Under the pieces are notes generated by a model that made no database searches, had not been told where the DNA came from, and saw nothing but the letters and a program-made list of their open reading frames with translations. Below are positions 52,194 to 60,941 of a stretch of DNA of 64,000 nt, piece by piece. The stretch covers positions 124,001 through 188,000 of the forward strand of contig CAJTPS010000003.1 in NCBI GenBank assembly GCA_910578555.1, in the 5' to 3' direction. Each line of letters starts with the position of its first letter. The stretch's first letter is position 1. The stretch comes from an uncultured Lachnospiraceae bacterium (GTDB lineage: Bacteria; Bacillota; Clostridia; Lachnospirales; Lachnospiraceae). Made by a program: the position numbers and the translations under genes.

Positions 52194-52998
52194 AATCTAT
52201 GCATCGCTTATGTTTCTTACGGCTGTCTGCGTAATCTTCGGCGGGTGGTTCTTAACGGAGCGGCTGCTGATACGGAGAGAAGAGCGGTTCCTGAACAGTA
52301 CCGGTACAATCGCAGTACAGTCTGAGGAAATCAGCTTTCTGGCGGACAACAGTTTAAAGGCTGCACAGGAGCAGGCGGAGGAGCCGGAAGCGTTTCAGGG
52401 GCAGGAGATGACTGAGGATACGCGGGCGCTTGTGCTGGCAGTGTGGGAAAACGGCGGCAGAGAGCTGCCTCACGAGCCGCTGCCTGGGCAGATGGATATG
52501 AAGCAGGCGATCGACACAGGCAAACGATGGGTTCAAACGATGGCGGCATATGGCGTTTTTACCGATGCACTGCAGGAATGCGATTTTGATGCGACGAGGG
52601 CTGAATTGTGTACGATTGATACACCGATGCAGAAGAGCATGGAAGCGATGCTGTACAGTTATTGGAAAATATGGTTTATCAAAGAAGGCACCTCGGTGGA
52701 ATTGAAGATTCACGCCGCCAGCGGGGAGGTCTGGAAGGCGAAGGTTTCTGTGGAGGCAGCAGGCGCCTGCGTGGAAGTATTTGATATAGCCTACCTGCTG
52801 CAGTATGCGTTTCCTTTTATGGAGAACGGAACAGATGTCGAGTGGCTGGAATCACATGATCTTGAGGAGAGTGCGGATATAAGCATGGTGAAAGTGAAAG
52901 AGAAAGCGCTGTTCGCAGAGGCGAAGCAGTATCTTGTCCTGCTGGACAATAAATCGGTACAGGCGGTTATAGAATTTGCACTGCGTGGGAAAGAATGA
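52177..52998 (+). CDS. Membrane-anchored extracytoplasmic protein of unknown function
   Basis: 273 residues from ATG 52177 with AAAGGAG upstream; ATG 52180 is also possible. One N-terminal membrane helix (about 8-26) is followed by a soluble extracytoplasmic part that is acidic (EEPEAFQGQEMTED). No conserved enzyme motif is visible. The overlap with the kinase gene suggests an accessory sensor subunit for that kinase, like the YycH/YycI type, but homology to these is not evident. Confidence 0.7.
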   Translation: MMSKSRIYASLMFLTAVCVIFGGWFLTERLLIRREERFLNSTGTIAVQSEEISFLADNSLKAAQEQAEEPEAFQGQEMTEDTRALVLAVWENGGRELPHEPLPGQMDMKQAIDTGKRWVQTMAAYGVFTDALQECDFDATRAELCTIDTPMQKSMEAMLYSYWKIWFIKEGTSVELKIHAASGEVWKAKVSVEAAGACVEVFDIAYLLQYAFPFMENGTDVEWLESHDLEESADISMVKVKEKALFAEAKQYLVLLDNKSVQAVIEFALRGKE

Positions 52999-53002
52999 TC
53001 AT

Positions 53003-53022
53003 TTGACAGTTATGACACATCT
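53003..53022 (+). promoter_or_regulatory. Second copy of the regulator-locus motif
   Basis: TTGACAGTTATGACACATCT differs at 3 of 20 positions from the segment at 49999-50018. It lies upstream of the 35-residue peptide and second two-component system, suggesting shared control. Confidence 0.6.
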
Positions 53023-53085
53023 TATTTGCAAGTAGGCGACATCTCCTGTTTATGATGGAATCATCGAATGGGAGGAGGCGTCCGT

Positions 53086-53193
53086 ATGAAAATGACAAGA
53101 GATATAGTAACGGTTGTTATGTATGTGGCAGTCATGGGATTTATCGGTTGTGCGGTGGGAATGGGGTTGACTCTGGGTCTCTTTATGTTATAG
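53086..53193 (+). CDS. 35-residue membrane peptide
   Basis: ATG 53086 with GGGAGGAGGCGTCCGT upstream, stop TAG 53191-53193. The peptide starts MKMTRD, then is a single hydrophobic helix with glycines (VMGFIGCAVGMGLTLGLF). It precedes the second response regulator by 23 bp. Strong ribosome site and position support a real gene; the role may be sensing or modulation of the following kinase or transporter. Confidence 0.7.
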   Translation: MKMTRDIVTVVMYVAVMGFIGCAVGMGLTLGLFML

Positions 53194-53216
53194 TGGTGCA
53201 TGGAGAGGACGGCATC

Positions 53217-53948
53217 ATGGAGAACATAAAAGTATTGACGATAGAGGATGATGAAGGTTTAAACCGCGGCATTTCTTATGCGCTGGAACAGGAAGGTTAC
53301 ACTGTCCTGTGTGCGCGGACATTGCGGGAGGGAAGCGCGATCTACGAGAAAGAGAATCCCGACGCAGTTATTCTGGATCTGAATCTGCCGGACGGGGACG
53401 GTATATCGTTCTGCAGGAAGATCAGGAAGTTTGAAGGGGATAATACCGCAGAGAACAAGGGACGGACCGCGGTTCTTATGCTGACGGCGCGTGACCTGGA
53501 GACAGACGAGATCATGGGGCTTACGAGCGGTGCAGATGACTATATGACCAAGCCGTTTTCCCTTTCTGTACTGAAGGTTCGGCTGCAGAACATCTTAAGC
53601 AGAAGATCGGCAGCTTCTGATCCGGCAGAAGGTGCTGAAGCCTATACAGACGACGGGCTGATGAAATCAGGAGATGTGGTGCTGGATACGAAGACATTCC
53701 GGGTTTTTTGCGGGGAGACGGAACTGGACTTGAGCATGACGGAGTTCCGTCTTGTACAATATTTTCTGGAAAATAAAAATCAGGCGTTATTAAAAGAACA
53801 GATTCTGCAGCGGGTATGGGATATAGACGGGAATTTTGTGGAGGAAAATACGCTCTCCGTCAACATCAGCCGTCTGCGTAAGAAATTAGGCGGCAGCTAT
53901 ATCCGTACGATTCAGGGAATCGGCTATCTGTGGGAGGACAAAGGGTGA
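53217..53948 (+). CDS. OmpR-family response regulator (second system)
   Basis: 243 residues from ATG 53217 with GAGAGGAC upstream. Receiver with IEDDE, phospho-Asp in VILDLNLPDGDG, DDYMTKPF; winged helix (MTEFRLVQYFLENK, EENTLSVNISRLRKKL, GIGYLWED). A slightly long linker (EGAEAYTDDG) separates the domains. It overlaps its kinase gene by GTGA. Confidence 0.95.
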   Translation: MENIKVLTIEDDEGLNRGISYALEQEGYTVLCARTLREGSAIYEKENPDAVILDLNLPDGDGISFCRKIRKFEGDNTAENKGRTAVLMLTARDLETDEIMGLTSGADDYMTKPFSLSVLKVRLQNILSRRSAASDPAEGAEAYTDDGLMKSGDVVLDTKTFRVFCGETELDLSMTEFRLVQYFLENKNQALLKEQILQRVWDIDGNFVEENTLSVNISRLRKKLGGSYIRTIQGIGYLWEDKG

Positions 53949-54901
53949 ATCTGCTTTCCGGGGAAAACATAGAGCTGCAGGCTGTAATCCTGATACTTGC
54001 AGTCTGCCTTACGCTGTGTCTGATTGCATTGATTGTCGGCACGGCTTATTTCTTGTGGCAGTGGAAGAAAATGGACCGCATTCTGGAGGATTTCCAGCGC
54101 TCGGATGCGGAAGCCGCTCTGCAGGGCGGCATATATGGGTCAGATATGGCGGAGACAAGAGAATCCCGTGTGATTAGTCAGCTCAGGCGAATCCTGAGCA
54201 GTATGGGGTACAAGGAGCAGCAGGCGCAGGAAGAGAAAAACAGAACCATGGAACTGGTATCGGACCTCTCCCATCAGTTTAAAACGCCCCTGGCCAATAT
54301 CGTGATGGATATGGAACTTTTGCAGGACGCCGGACTCGAAGAGAGCAGACGACAGGAATTTCTCTCGCACGCGAAGAGCCAGGCAGATAAATTACAGTGG
54401 CTGATGGCGGATCTTCTGAAGGCATCCCGGCTGGAAAACGGCATCATCCATTTCGAGGCGCAGAATATCGGGATTAAGAAGACGATTGCGAAGGCGGTCA
54501 GTTCCGTCTATGCGCAGGCGGCCGCCAGAGATATTGAACTGACGGTGGAAGAGTTTCAGGACTGTACGATATATCACAATCCCAAGTGGACGGCGGAAGC
54601 GATGTCGAATATTCTGGAAAACGCGGTGAAGTATGCGCCGGAGCACAGCAGGATACGGATTACGCTGATCAGACTGGATCTCTATACGAAGATCACGATT
54701 ACGGATGAAGGGATCGGCATTCCCGAGAGTGAATATAATCTGATATTTAAACGTTTCTATCGCGGCAAGGCAGTGGAACAGCAGGAGGGCAGCGGTCTGG
54801 GGCTGTATCTGGCACAGCTTATATTACAGCGTGAGAAAGGCTATATCACCGTATCCTCCAGAGCAGGGCAGCAGCTTTTCACTCTTTCTGTTAAATGCTG
54901 A
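53945..54901 (+). CDS. Sensor histidine kinase, intramembrane-sensing (BceS-like)
   Basis: 318 residues from GTG 53945 with GGGAGG eight bases upstream. It has one clear membrane helix near the N-terminus (about 12-38) and no extracytoplasmic domain; the HisKA has phospho-His110 (SDLSHQFKTPLAN), the HATPase NILENAVKYA, DEGIGIP, GSGLGLYLAQL. Kinases without a sensor domain usually respond through the ABC transporter encoded next, as in BceS-BceAB. Confidence 0.93.
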   Translation: MNLLSGENIELQAVILILAVCLTLCLIALIVGTAYFLWQWKKMDRILEDFQRSDAEAALQGGIYGSDMAETRESRVISQLRRILSSMGYKEQQAQEEKNRTMELVSDLSHQFKTPLANIVMDMELLQDAGLEESRRQEFLSHAKSQADKLQWLMADLLKASRLENGIIHFEAQNIGIKKTIAKAVSSVYAQAAARDIELTVEEFQDCTIYHNPKWTAEAMSNILENAVKYAPEHSRIRITLIRLDLYTKITITDEGIGIPESEYNLIFKRFYRGKAVEQQEGSGLGLYLAQLILQREKGYITVSSRAGQQLFTLSVKC

Positions 54902-55067
54902 GACCTGAAAGAATATATTTTATTTGGAAAATTCTGCCGCGCGAAATTCTATTTCTTACAAAACTGTCATATCTTTTCCTCCTTTTTGTCAGACTACCGT
55001 AAGAAGTATCTGATAATCTATAGTAGAAGACATAAGTGCGGTGCAGTTTCGCACAGGGAGGAGTCAT

Positions 55068-55754
55068 ATGAAAATATTAGAAACCCATGATCTAAAGAAA
55101 TATTACGGGGAAGGCGATACGCAGGTCAAGGCATTAGACGGCGTGGATCTGTCCGTGGAGGAAGGCGAATTTACTGCAGTGGTGGGTACTTCCGGTTCCG
55201 GTAAGTCCACGCTTCTGCATATGCTGGGCGGACTCGATTATGCCACGTCCGGCACTGTAACGGTGGCAGGCAGGAAGATTTTTGAGTTGAATGAGCGGGA
55301 TCTGACGATTTTTCGCAGGCGGCAGATCGGATTTATCTTTCAAAGCTATAATCTGGTGCCGATCTTAAGCGTCTATGAGAATATCGTACTGCCGCTGGAA
55401 CTGGACGGGAGAAGCGTAGACAACGCGTTTGTTGAGAAGATTGTACGCACGCTGGGGCTGGAGAGTAAACTGGATAATCTTCCGGGGCAGCTTTCGGGCG
55501 GACAGCAGCAGAGAGCGGCGATTGCGCGTGCGCTGGTGACGAAACCGGCGATCATTCTGGCGGATGAGCCGACGGGCAATCTGGACAGTAAGACCACACA
55601 GGAGGTATTGGGACTTCTCAAGCTGACCGGAGAACAGTTCCATCAGACGATTGTCATGATTACGCACAATGAGGCGCTGGCCCAACTCTGCGACAGGGTG
55701 ATCCATATCGAGGACGGCAGAATCGTGTCATCTGATAGGGAGGTGCGCGCATGA
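55068..55754 (+). CDS. ABC transporter ATP-binding protein (BceA-like)
   Basis: 228 residues from ATG 55068 with GGGAGGAG upstream. Walker A GTSGSGKST, signature LSGGQQQRAAIARAL, Walker B IILADEPTGNLDS, H-loop MITHNE. ATGA overlap with the permease gene. The 166-bp gap upstream contains imperfect repeats (TGTCA) and probably a regulated promoter, but no standard -35/-10 spacing. Confidence 0.95.
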   Translation: MKILETHDLKKYYGEGDTQVKALDGVDLSVEEGEFTAVVGTSGSGKSTLLHMLGGLDYATSGTVTVAGRKIFELNERDLTIFRRRQIGFIFQSYNLVPILSVYENIVLPLELDGRSVDNAFVEKIVRTLGLESKLDNLPGQLSGGQQQRAAIARALVTKPAIILADEPTGNLDSKTTQEVLGLLKLTGEQFHQTIVMITHNEALAQLCDRVIHIEDGRIVSSDREVRA

Positions 55755-58393
55755 TCAATAATAACGGTGCTGTCGTTCGCAAATTATCTAACCGGAGTCT
55801 TAAGAATAACCGTATGCGCAATCTGTTTGCGGTGGCGGCGATCGCGCTGACGGGGATTCTCTTTACGGCAGTTTTCTCTCTGGTGGGCGGCGCTATGCAG
55901 GCAGCGCAGGAAAGCACTATGCGGGAAGTGGGCGGCAGATTTCATGCAGGGTTAAAGGGCGCGACAAAGGAGCAGTATGAGAAAGTGGCTGCCGACCCGA
56001 TGGTGGCGAAGAGCAGTTATAATATTTTCATAGGAACGGCGGATAATATCGTAAAATGGAGTGCGGAAATCCGATATCTGCCGGAGGAGGACACACTGCA
56101 TGACATGTTCATCGAGCTGGAGGAAGGGCATCTGCCCGCGGCGGAGAATGAAATCGTCGTGAATACATTCGTGTTCGACGAACTGCATCTGCCCTATAAG
56201 CTGGGGGAGAAGATTCCGCTGACGTTTCGCTTTCTGGATCAGACGATTGAAGACGAGTTTATCGTGAGCGGCTGGTATCGGGGCGACTATGTGTCGCATG
56301 CCAGCGAGCTTTTTGTATCTGAGGACTATTGGAAGAAGCTAAAGGGCCCTCTGACGGATGAGGACTTCCTGCGGTGGAGGGAAGCACACCCGGAGGACCG
56401 GGATGTGGGGCTGTATGCCGGCAATGTTTTCTTTGATAAGGCGTCCAATCTGGATGACAAAATAAGGACTGTTATTATAAACGCCGGATATGAGCCGGAA
56501 ACGGAACTGGATTATGGCGTCAACTGGGCGTATATGAGCAGCCGTGCAGAGTCGGCGGATCCCTTTGCAGTTATGATGATACTAAGCGCGGTTCTGGTTA
56601 TCCTGATCACGGGATATCTGATTATTTATAACATTTTTCAGATATCCGTCATCAGCGATATCCGGTTTTACGGATTGCTTAAGACGATCGGGACGACGAC
56701 GAGACAGATTCGCAGGCTGGTGAGACGACAGGCGATCCTGCTGTCAGCTATCGGTATTCCAATCGGGCTGGCGGCCGGATACGGGATTGGTAAGTGCGCT
56801 CTGCCTTTTGTGCTCAGCATTTCAGATTATAGCGGTGCAGATGCTTCTCTGCGGTTCAATCCGTGGATTTTAGTGTTCAGTGCGGCATTCTCGTTCTTGA
56901 CGGTCTTCTTAAGCAGCCGTAAACCGGCGAAGATTGCGGGCAGTATCTCACCGATTGAGGCGGTCAAATATACGGAAGCGGGTCTGCAGGGTAAAGCGGC
57001 TGGCAGAAAGAAGAAACGGCACGCCGCACGGAGAAGATTCAGTGCGGTTTCCATGGCACTGTCTAATCTTGCAAGAAATAAGCGTACGACGGCCGTTGTC
57101 ATAACGGCAATTTCATTCAGTATGATCCTGCTGTCGATTATTATGACTGCGGTGGGAAGCTTCAGAATCGAGCAGTTTATGGAGCAGCGGATTACGGGAG
57201 ATTTCATGCTGGGCAATATTAATCTTACGTCCTCCGCCTTGCACAGCGGTGATGTTGAGATTGCGCCGGAATATCTGGAACTTGCGGATGCGCAGCCGGG
57301 GATTGAGAAGCGTCAGGAAATGTGGGTTCGCATCAGAACGTGGCTGAAGGTGGATGAAAAGGCACTGGGACAGCTCCGGCAATTAGATGCGCAGGGAAAA
57401 CTGAGGCGGGATACGTACGACAGTGCTCGTCTTGATCAACTGCTGCGGGGAGAAGCGGCAATGAATGCTTATGTCTACGGCTACAGTGAGGAGCTGCTGT
57501 CCAACCTGCAGGTGTTGGAGGGAACTTTGGACACAGAGAAATTCCGGTCAGGCAATTATGTGCTGCTGACACCGATTCTTGGGGCTGACTGGCTGCCGTC
57601 GGAGGATCATGTCTATCACCCGGGAGACACGGTGACGCTGGAAATGTATACCGAGAATTCGACGTTTCGTGAGATAACAAATGAGGCGGGAGAGACAATT
57701 GACGTGGTATACGAAAATCTGGAGGAAAAAGAGTACGAGGTTATGGCAATTGTTGATATTCCTTCCTGCATGGATCTGCAAAGATATTCGAGCAATGGCT
57801 GTGATGTGGTACTGCCCTTTACGGAGATGAAGGAAGAGACGGCATGCTGGCAGGAATTCATGGTATCTTATGAGGTAGCCGACGAGGATCAGGCGGCTTT
57901 TGAGGCGGCAGTCAAATCATACGCGGACAGTCACTCGACGGTGGGATATCTGACGAAGGACAGTCTGCGCAAAGAATTTGATAGTATGGTGACGGTCATA
58001 GCTGTCGTCGGCGTATCCCTTGCCACTGTGATTGCGTTAATCGGAAGCCTGAACTTCGTCAATGCCATCGTAACGGGGATTATATCCAGAAGGCGGGAGT
58101 TTGCCATGCTGCAGAGCATCGGTATGACCGATGAGCAGATCAGGAAGACGCTGGTCTGCGAAGGCGGCGCATACATTGTAATTGCGGGAGGCATCAGCCT
58201 GATCGCGGGAAGTGTGCTGTCTTATCTGATCGTAAATGCGCTGAATCACATGATCCTGTTCTTCGAGTACCGGTTCCAGCTCTGGTCGTTTGTGATTATG
58301 ATCCCGATCCTCATGCTGGTGGCAGTACTGGCGCCGGTGGCGGCGTATCAGAATCTGCGGAAGAAGAGTATTGTGGAGAGACTGCGGGATTAG
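55751..58393 (+). CDS. ABC transporter permease, FtsX family (BceB/YknZ-like)
   Basis: 880 residues. One N-terminal helix (about 22-45), extracytoplasmic domain (50-270), helices at about 275-300, 325-350 and 365-385, another helix at about 445-465, a second extracytoplasmic domain (470-740), and three C-terminal helices. Two FtsX units (FSLVGG; VTGIISRRREFAMLQSIGM) are present. With the ATPase and kinase it forms a BceRSAB-like module. The large domains suggest peptide recognition. Confidence 0.92.
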   Translation: MINNNGAVVRKLSNRSLKNNRMRNLFAVAAIALTGILFTAVFSLVGGAMQAAQESTMREVGGRFHAGLKGATKEQYEKVAADPMVAKSSYNIFIGTADNIVKWSAEIRYLPEEDTLHDMFIELEEGHLPAAENEIVVNTFVFDELHLPYKLGEKIPLTFRFLDQTIEDEFIVSGWYRGDYVSHASELFVSEDYWKKLKGPLTDEDFLRWREAHPEDRDVGLYAGNVFFDKASNLDDKIRTVIINAGYEPETELDYGVNWAYMSSRAESADPFAVMMILSAVLVILITGYLIIYNIFQISVISDIRFYGLLKTIGTTTRQIRRLVRRQAILLSAIGIPIGLAAGYGIGKCALPFVLSISDYSGADASLRFNPWILVFSAAFSFLTVFLSSRKPAKIAGSISPIEAVKYTEAGLQGKAAGRKKKRHAARRRFSAVSMALSNLARNKRTTAVVITAISFSMILLSIIMTAVGSFRIEQFMEQRITGDFMLGNINLTSSALHSGDVEIAPEYLELADAQPGIEKRQEMWVRIRTWLKVDEKALGQLRQLDAQGKLRRDTYDSARLDQLLRGEAAMNAYVYGYSEELLSNLQVLEGTLDTEKFRSGNYVLLTPILGADWLPSEDHVYHPGDTVTLEMYTENSTFREITNEAGETIDVVYENLEEKEYEVMAIVDIPSCMDLQRYSSNGCDVVLPFTEMKEETACWQEFMVSYEVADEDQAAFEAAVKSYADSHSTVGYLTKDSLRKEFDSMVTVIAVVGVSLATVIALIGSLNFVNAIVTGIISRRREFAMLQSIGMTDEQIRKTLVCEGGAYIVIAGGISLIAGSVLSYLIVNALNHMILFFEYRFQLWSFVIMIPILMLVAVLAPVAAYQNLRKKSIVERLRD

Positions 58394-58469
58394 TGTGAGA
58401 AGTACTTCTAGCCATTCACAGCATAGGCTGTTTCGTGGAGAAGTACTATGTCTGACACAGGAGAATTGA

Positions 58470-58488
58470 GATTTTGCGAAGCGGAATC
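58470..58488. repeat. Hairpin repeat, copy 1
   Basis: GATTTTGC-GAA-GCGGAATC, followed by ATGTGGATTAGCGTGAGA. It shares hairpin and trailing sequence with copy 2, but the ribosome-site portion is altered. Confidence 0.75.
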
Positions 58489-58647
58489 ATGTGGATTAGC
58501 GTGAGACTTTTCACACGGATAATTCACATCTATGATACAATTTAGCCGAAACTATGACGAAACACCCGGGTAGGATAGAGATATCCTGTTCGGGTGTTGT
58601 TGTAGTTCAGGGAAGTCCGTCATAAATATGAAGTATGACCGGTGTGA

Positions 58648-58666
58648 GATTCCGTGAAGCGGAATC
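58648..58666. repeat. Hairpin repeat, copy 2
   Basis: GATTCCGT-GAA-GCGGAATC, followed directly by AAGGAGGTTAGC, the ribosome site of the 32-codon ORF. Confidence 0.85.
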
Positions 58667-58678
58667 AAGGAGGTTAGC

Positions 58679-58777
58679 GTGAATGAAAATACCATTCCCA
58701 GCGTGAAAAAAGCATTCACGCGGAAGAACCGTCCGCAGAGCGGACTTGCTGCAAGCAGCATTCTTCCCATGTTTTGA
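58679..58777 (+). CDS. 32-residue ORF between hairpin repeats
   Basis: GTG start with AAGGAGG at good spacing, stop TGA 58775-58777. The product (MNENTIPSVKKAFTRKNRPQ and 12 more) is basic and not recognised. It may be a leader peptide or an artefact of the repeated ribosome site; its upstream hairpin and ribosome site are a near copy of those of the next gene. Confidence 0.4.
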   Translation: MNENTIPSVKKAFTRKNRPQSGLAASSILPMF

Positions 58778-58796
58778 GATTCCGCAGAGCGGAATC
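58778..58796. repeat. Hairpin repeat, copy 3
   Basis: GATTCCGC-AGA-GCGGAATC, a perfect 8-bp stem, followed by GAGGAGGTAG, the ribosome site of the C39-like peptidase gene. Confidence 0.85.
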
Positions 58797-58809
58797 GAGG
58801 AGGTAGTGT

Positions 58810-59781
58810 ATGAATAGCAATAGTAGAAGAGTCAGAGAAGAGATGAGGCGGGCAAGACATCGGGAACGACAGATTAAGAAACAGCTGTTATTGATTGCGA
58901 AAGGTCTGATTCTGACGGTGCTTTTGCTACATATTAAAATACTGGATTCGGAGCTTAAGCAGGTACAGGTTGCGCTGAAAAGGATAGAGATTCCGCAGTA
59001 TGAGATATCACAGGCTGTCGAGGAAACAAAACAGGAAGCGGATTATGTCAGCAGCATAGGGATCGTGAGTGTGGAACGGCCGGTACAGCGTACATGGACG
59101 GAGACGCTTCTGCGGCTGGACAGCCTGGGACAGGCAGATCCTGTGATTGCGAAGATCAATCAGGACAGGGACCGCTATCCGGAGAAAATGCTGACTGCAC
59201 TGGCCAATAATCCGGAGATGGCGGATTATGTGGCAGGATACCTGAGCGGAAGCGGCAGTACGGCAGGCAGTCTGACGCAGGCGGAGAAAGAACAGGCTTT
59301 TCCCCTGCTGCTGCAGTGGGACCCGCGATGGGGATATCGTTCTTACGGCAGCGACAGTTATATCGGCGTGTCCGGATGCGGCCCGACATGTCTCGCCATG
59401 GCGATGTATTCCCTGACCGGTGATGAGAGCATGACGCCTGACAGGATCGCGGACTATGCGCTGGAGAACGGCTATTATGTGGAGGGGACGGGCACGGCAT
59501 GGGCATTGATGAAGGATTTCCCGCGGTTTTACGGTATTAAAGTAACGGAACCGGAAATTTCTGAGTATGCGCTGCGCACGGAACTGGATCAGGGTAGTAT
59601 TCTGATCTGCGCTATGGGAAAAGGCGAATTTACGGCGGCAGGACATTTTATCGTGATCTACGGATACGACCGGGAAGGATTTCAAGTCAATGATCCCAAC
59701 TGTGTGGCTAGAAGCAGGAAACGGTGGGGATTTGATGAGATCAGAGGACAGATCAAGAACGTGTGGGCGATGCATGAGTAA
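58810..59781 (+). CDS. C39-like cysteine peptidase family protein, membrane-anchored
   Basis: 323 residues. A basic N-terminus precedes one membrane helix (about 24-42); the extracytoplasmic part has a linker and, from about 160, a Peptidase_C39-like domain: catalytic Cys in SGCGPTCLAMA, His in AAGHFIVIYGYD, Asp/Asn in VNDPNC. It probably cleaves peptides or cell-wall-linked proteins outside the membrane. No ABC transporter domain is fused, so it is not a bacteriocin exporter. Confidence 0.85.
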   Translation: MNSNSRRVREEMRRARHRERQIKKQLLLIAKGLILTVLLLHIKILDSELKQVQVALKRIEIPQYEISQAVEETKQEADYVSSIGIVSVERPVQRTWTETLLRLDSLGQADPVIAKINQDRDRYPEKMLTALANNPEMADYVAGYLSGSGSTAGSLTQAEKEQAFPLLLQWDPRWGYRSYGSDSYIGVSGCGPTCLAMAMYSLTGDESMTPDRIADYALENGYYVEGTGTAWALMKDFPRFYGIKVTEPEISEYALRTELDQGSILICAMGKGEFTAAGHFIVIYGYDREGFQVNDPNCVARSRKRWGFDEIRGQIKNVWAMHE

Positions 59782-59895
59782 AAATGTGTGAGATTATCAG
59801 TAAATAACTTCGGCTGTTATTTTTATGAAAAAGATGATTTCGATACAGAGAAATGATATACTGATATGTAAATACAGAAAGGGACAGGTACCAGT

Positions 59896-60840
59896 ATGAC
59901 ACCGGTTAATCCACAGGCAACTTATCATGCGAAGAAACTGTTGCAATATCTGACGGCAATCGGCGGACGTAAGATCATCACGGGACAGCATACACAGACC
60001 GTGGCGATGGAGGAGATCGACGAGATCAGGAGGATCACGGGCAGAGAGCCGGCGCTTCGCGGATTCGAACTGCTGGCATATTCCCCGAATATCCGTTATG
60101 AGACAGGTGATGAACATTGCCGGACGGAGATCGACGAGAACCGTAACACACTGGAACAGGCCAGAGATTTCGGGCGAAAGGGCGGTATTGTCGCCTTTAC
60201 ATGGCACTGGTTTTCGCCTCTGGGCGGCCGGGATAAGAGCTTCTATGCGGAGAAGACGGAGTTTGATCCGGAGAAAGTGCTGCAGGCAGGAACCGCGGAG
60301 CGGGAGGCATTCTATCACGATATGGATGTCATGGCGGACTGTCTGAAGCCTTTTTGGCAGGAAGATATTCCGATATTATGGCGGCCTTTTCATGAAGCGG
60401 AAGGCGGCTGGTTCTGGTGGGGCAGGAAGGGACCGGCTGTGGCGGCTAAGCTGTACCGGCTGATGTATGCGCATTTCGTGAATGTACATCATCTCAATAA
60501 CCTGCTGTGGGTATGGAACTGTCCGCTTAAAGAAGGATATCCGGGCGACGATGTGGTGGATATCATCTCGCGTGATTTGTATGTGGAGAAGGGTACTAAA
60601 ACGGATTACCGCAAAGAATACGAAGAACTTGTTTCCATTACGCAGGCGGCAAAACCCGCGGCGCTGGCGGAGATCGGTATCCTGCCGGACATAAAGGCGC
60701 TTGAGAAGAGCCGTGTGCCCTGGTGCTACTATATGACATGGAGTAAGGGCTTTGTGATGACGGAGGAGTTTAACAGCCACGAGGCACTCCGTGAGATCTA
60801 TGGCAGTGCGTATGCAGTGACTTATCCGGCACAAGTATAG
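59896..60840 (+). CDS. GH26 glycoside hydrolase (beta-mannanase-like), cytoplasmic
   Basis: 314 residues; the ribosome site (GGGACAGG) is weak. GH26 features: GQHTQ near the N-terminus, TWHWFSPLGG, the acid/base Glu in WRPFHEAEGGWFWWG and the nucleophile Glu in ALAEIGILPD. There is no signal peptide, so it would act on imported mannan oligosaccharides or related beta-glycosides. No transporter is adjacent. GH26 also includes other specificities, so mannan is a presumption. Confidence 0.88.
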   Translation: MTPVNPQATYHAKKLLQYLTAIGGRKIITGQHTQTVAMEEIDEIRRITGREPALRGFELLAYSPNIRYETGDEHCRTEIDENRNTLEQARDFGRKGGIVAFTWHWFSPLGGRDKSFYAEKTEFDPEKVLQAGTAEREAFYHDMDVMADCLKPFWQEDIPILWRPFHEAEGGWFWWGRKGPAVAAKLYRLMYAHFVNVHHLNNLLWVWNCPLKEGYPGDDVVDIISRDLYVEKGTKTDYRKEYEELVSITQAAKPAALAEIGILPDIKALEKSRVPWCYYMTWSKGFVMTEEFNSHEALREIYGSAYAVTYPAQV

Positions 60841-60886
60841 CGCATTTATGATACAATATCTGGTAAGTGCACATAATATCTTGTGG

Positions 60887-60914
60887 TTGTAAATTGAGTG
60901 CCTTATGATATAAT
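60887..60914 (+). promoter_or_regulatory. Sigma-A promoter of the STAS/ATPase remnant
   Basis: TTGTAA (60887-60892), 16-bp spacer, TATAAT (60909-60914). Confidence 0.6.
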
Positions 60915-60941
60915 TTTTATATATTTATGGTTGGCGGACAT

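Larger units (their letters stand above)
58394..58809. other. Intergenic region with repeated hairpin elements
   Basis: About 416 bp between the permease and the C39-like peptidase. It holds three hairpin repeats (58470, 58648, 58778) and a 32-codon ORF, annotated separately. A TACAATTTA segment near 58536 might be part of a -10 region. The repeated word AGAAGTACT appears near 58399 and 58439. Confidence 0.6.

Noticed and set aside
54986..55017. TTGTCA and GATAAT as promoter of the BceA-like gene
   Set aside because: The spacer would be 20 bp, outside the normal range; a regulator-dependent promoter is possible but not supported enough to annotate.
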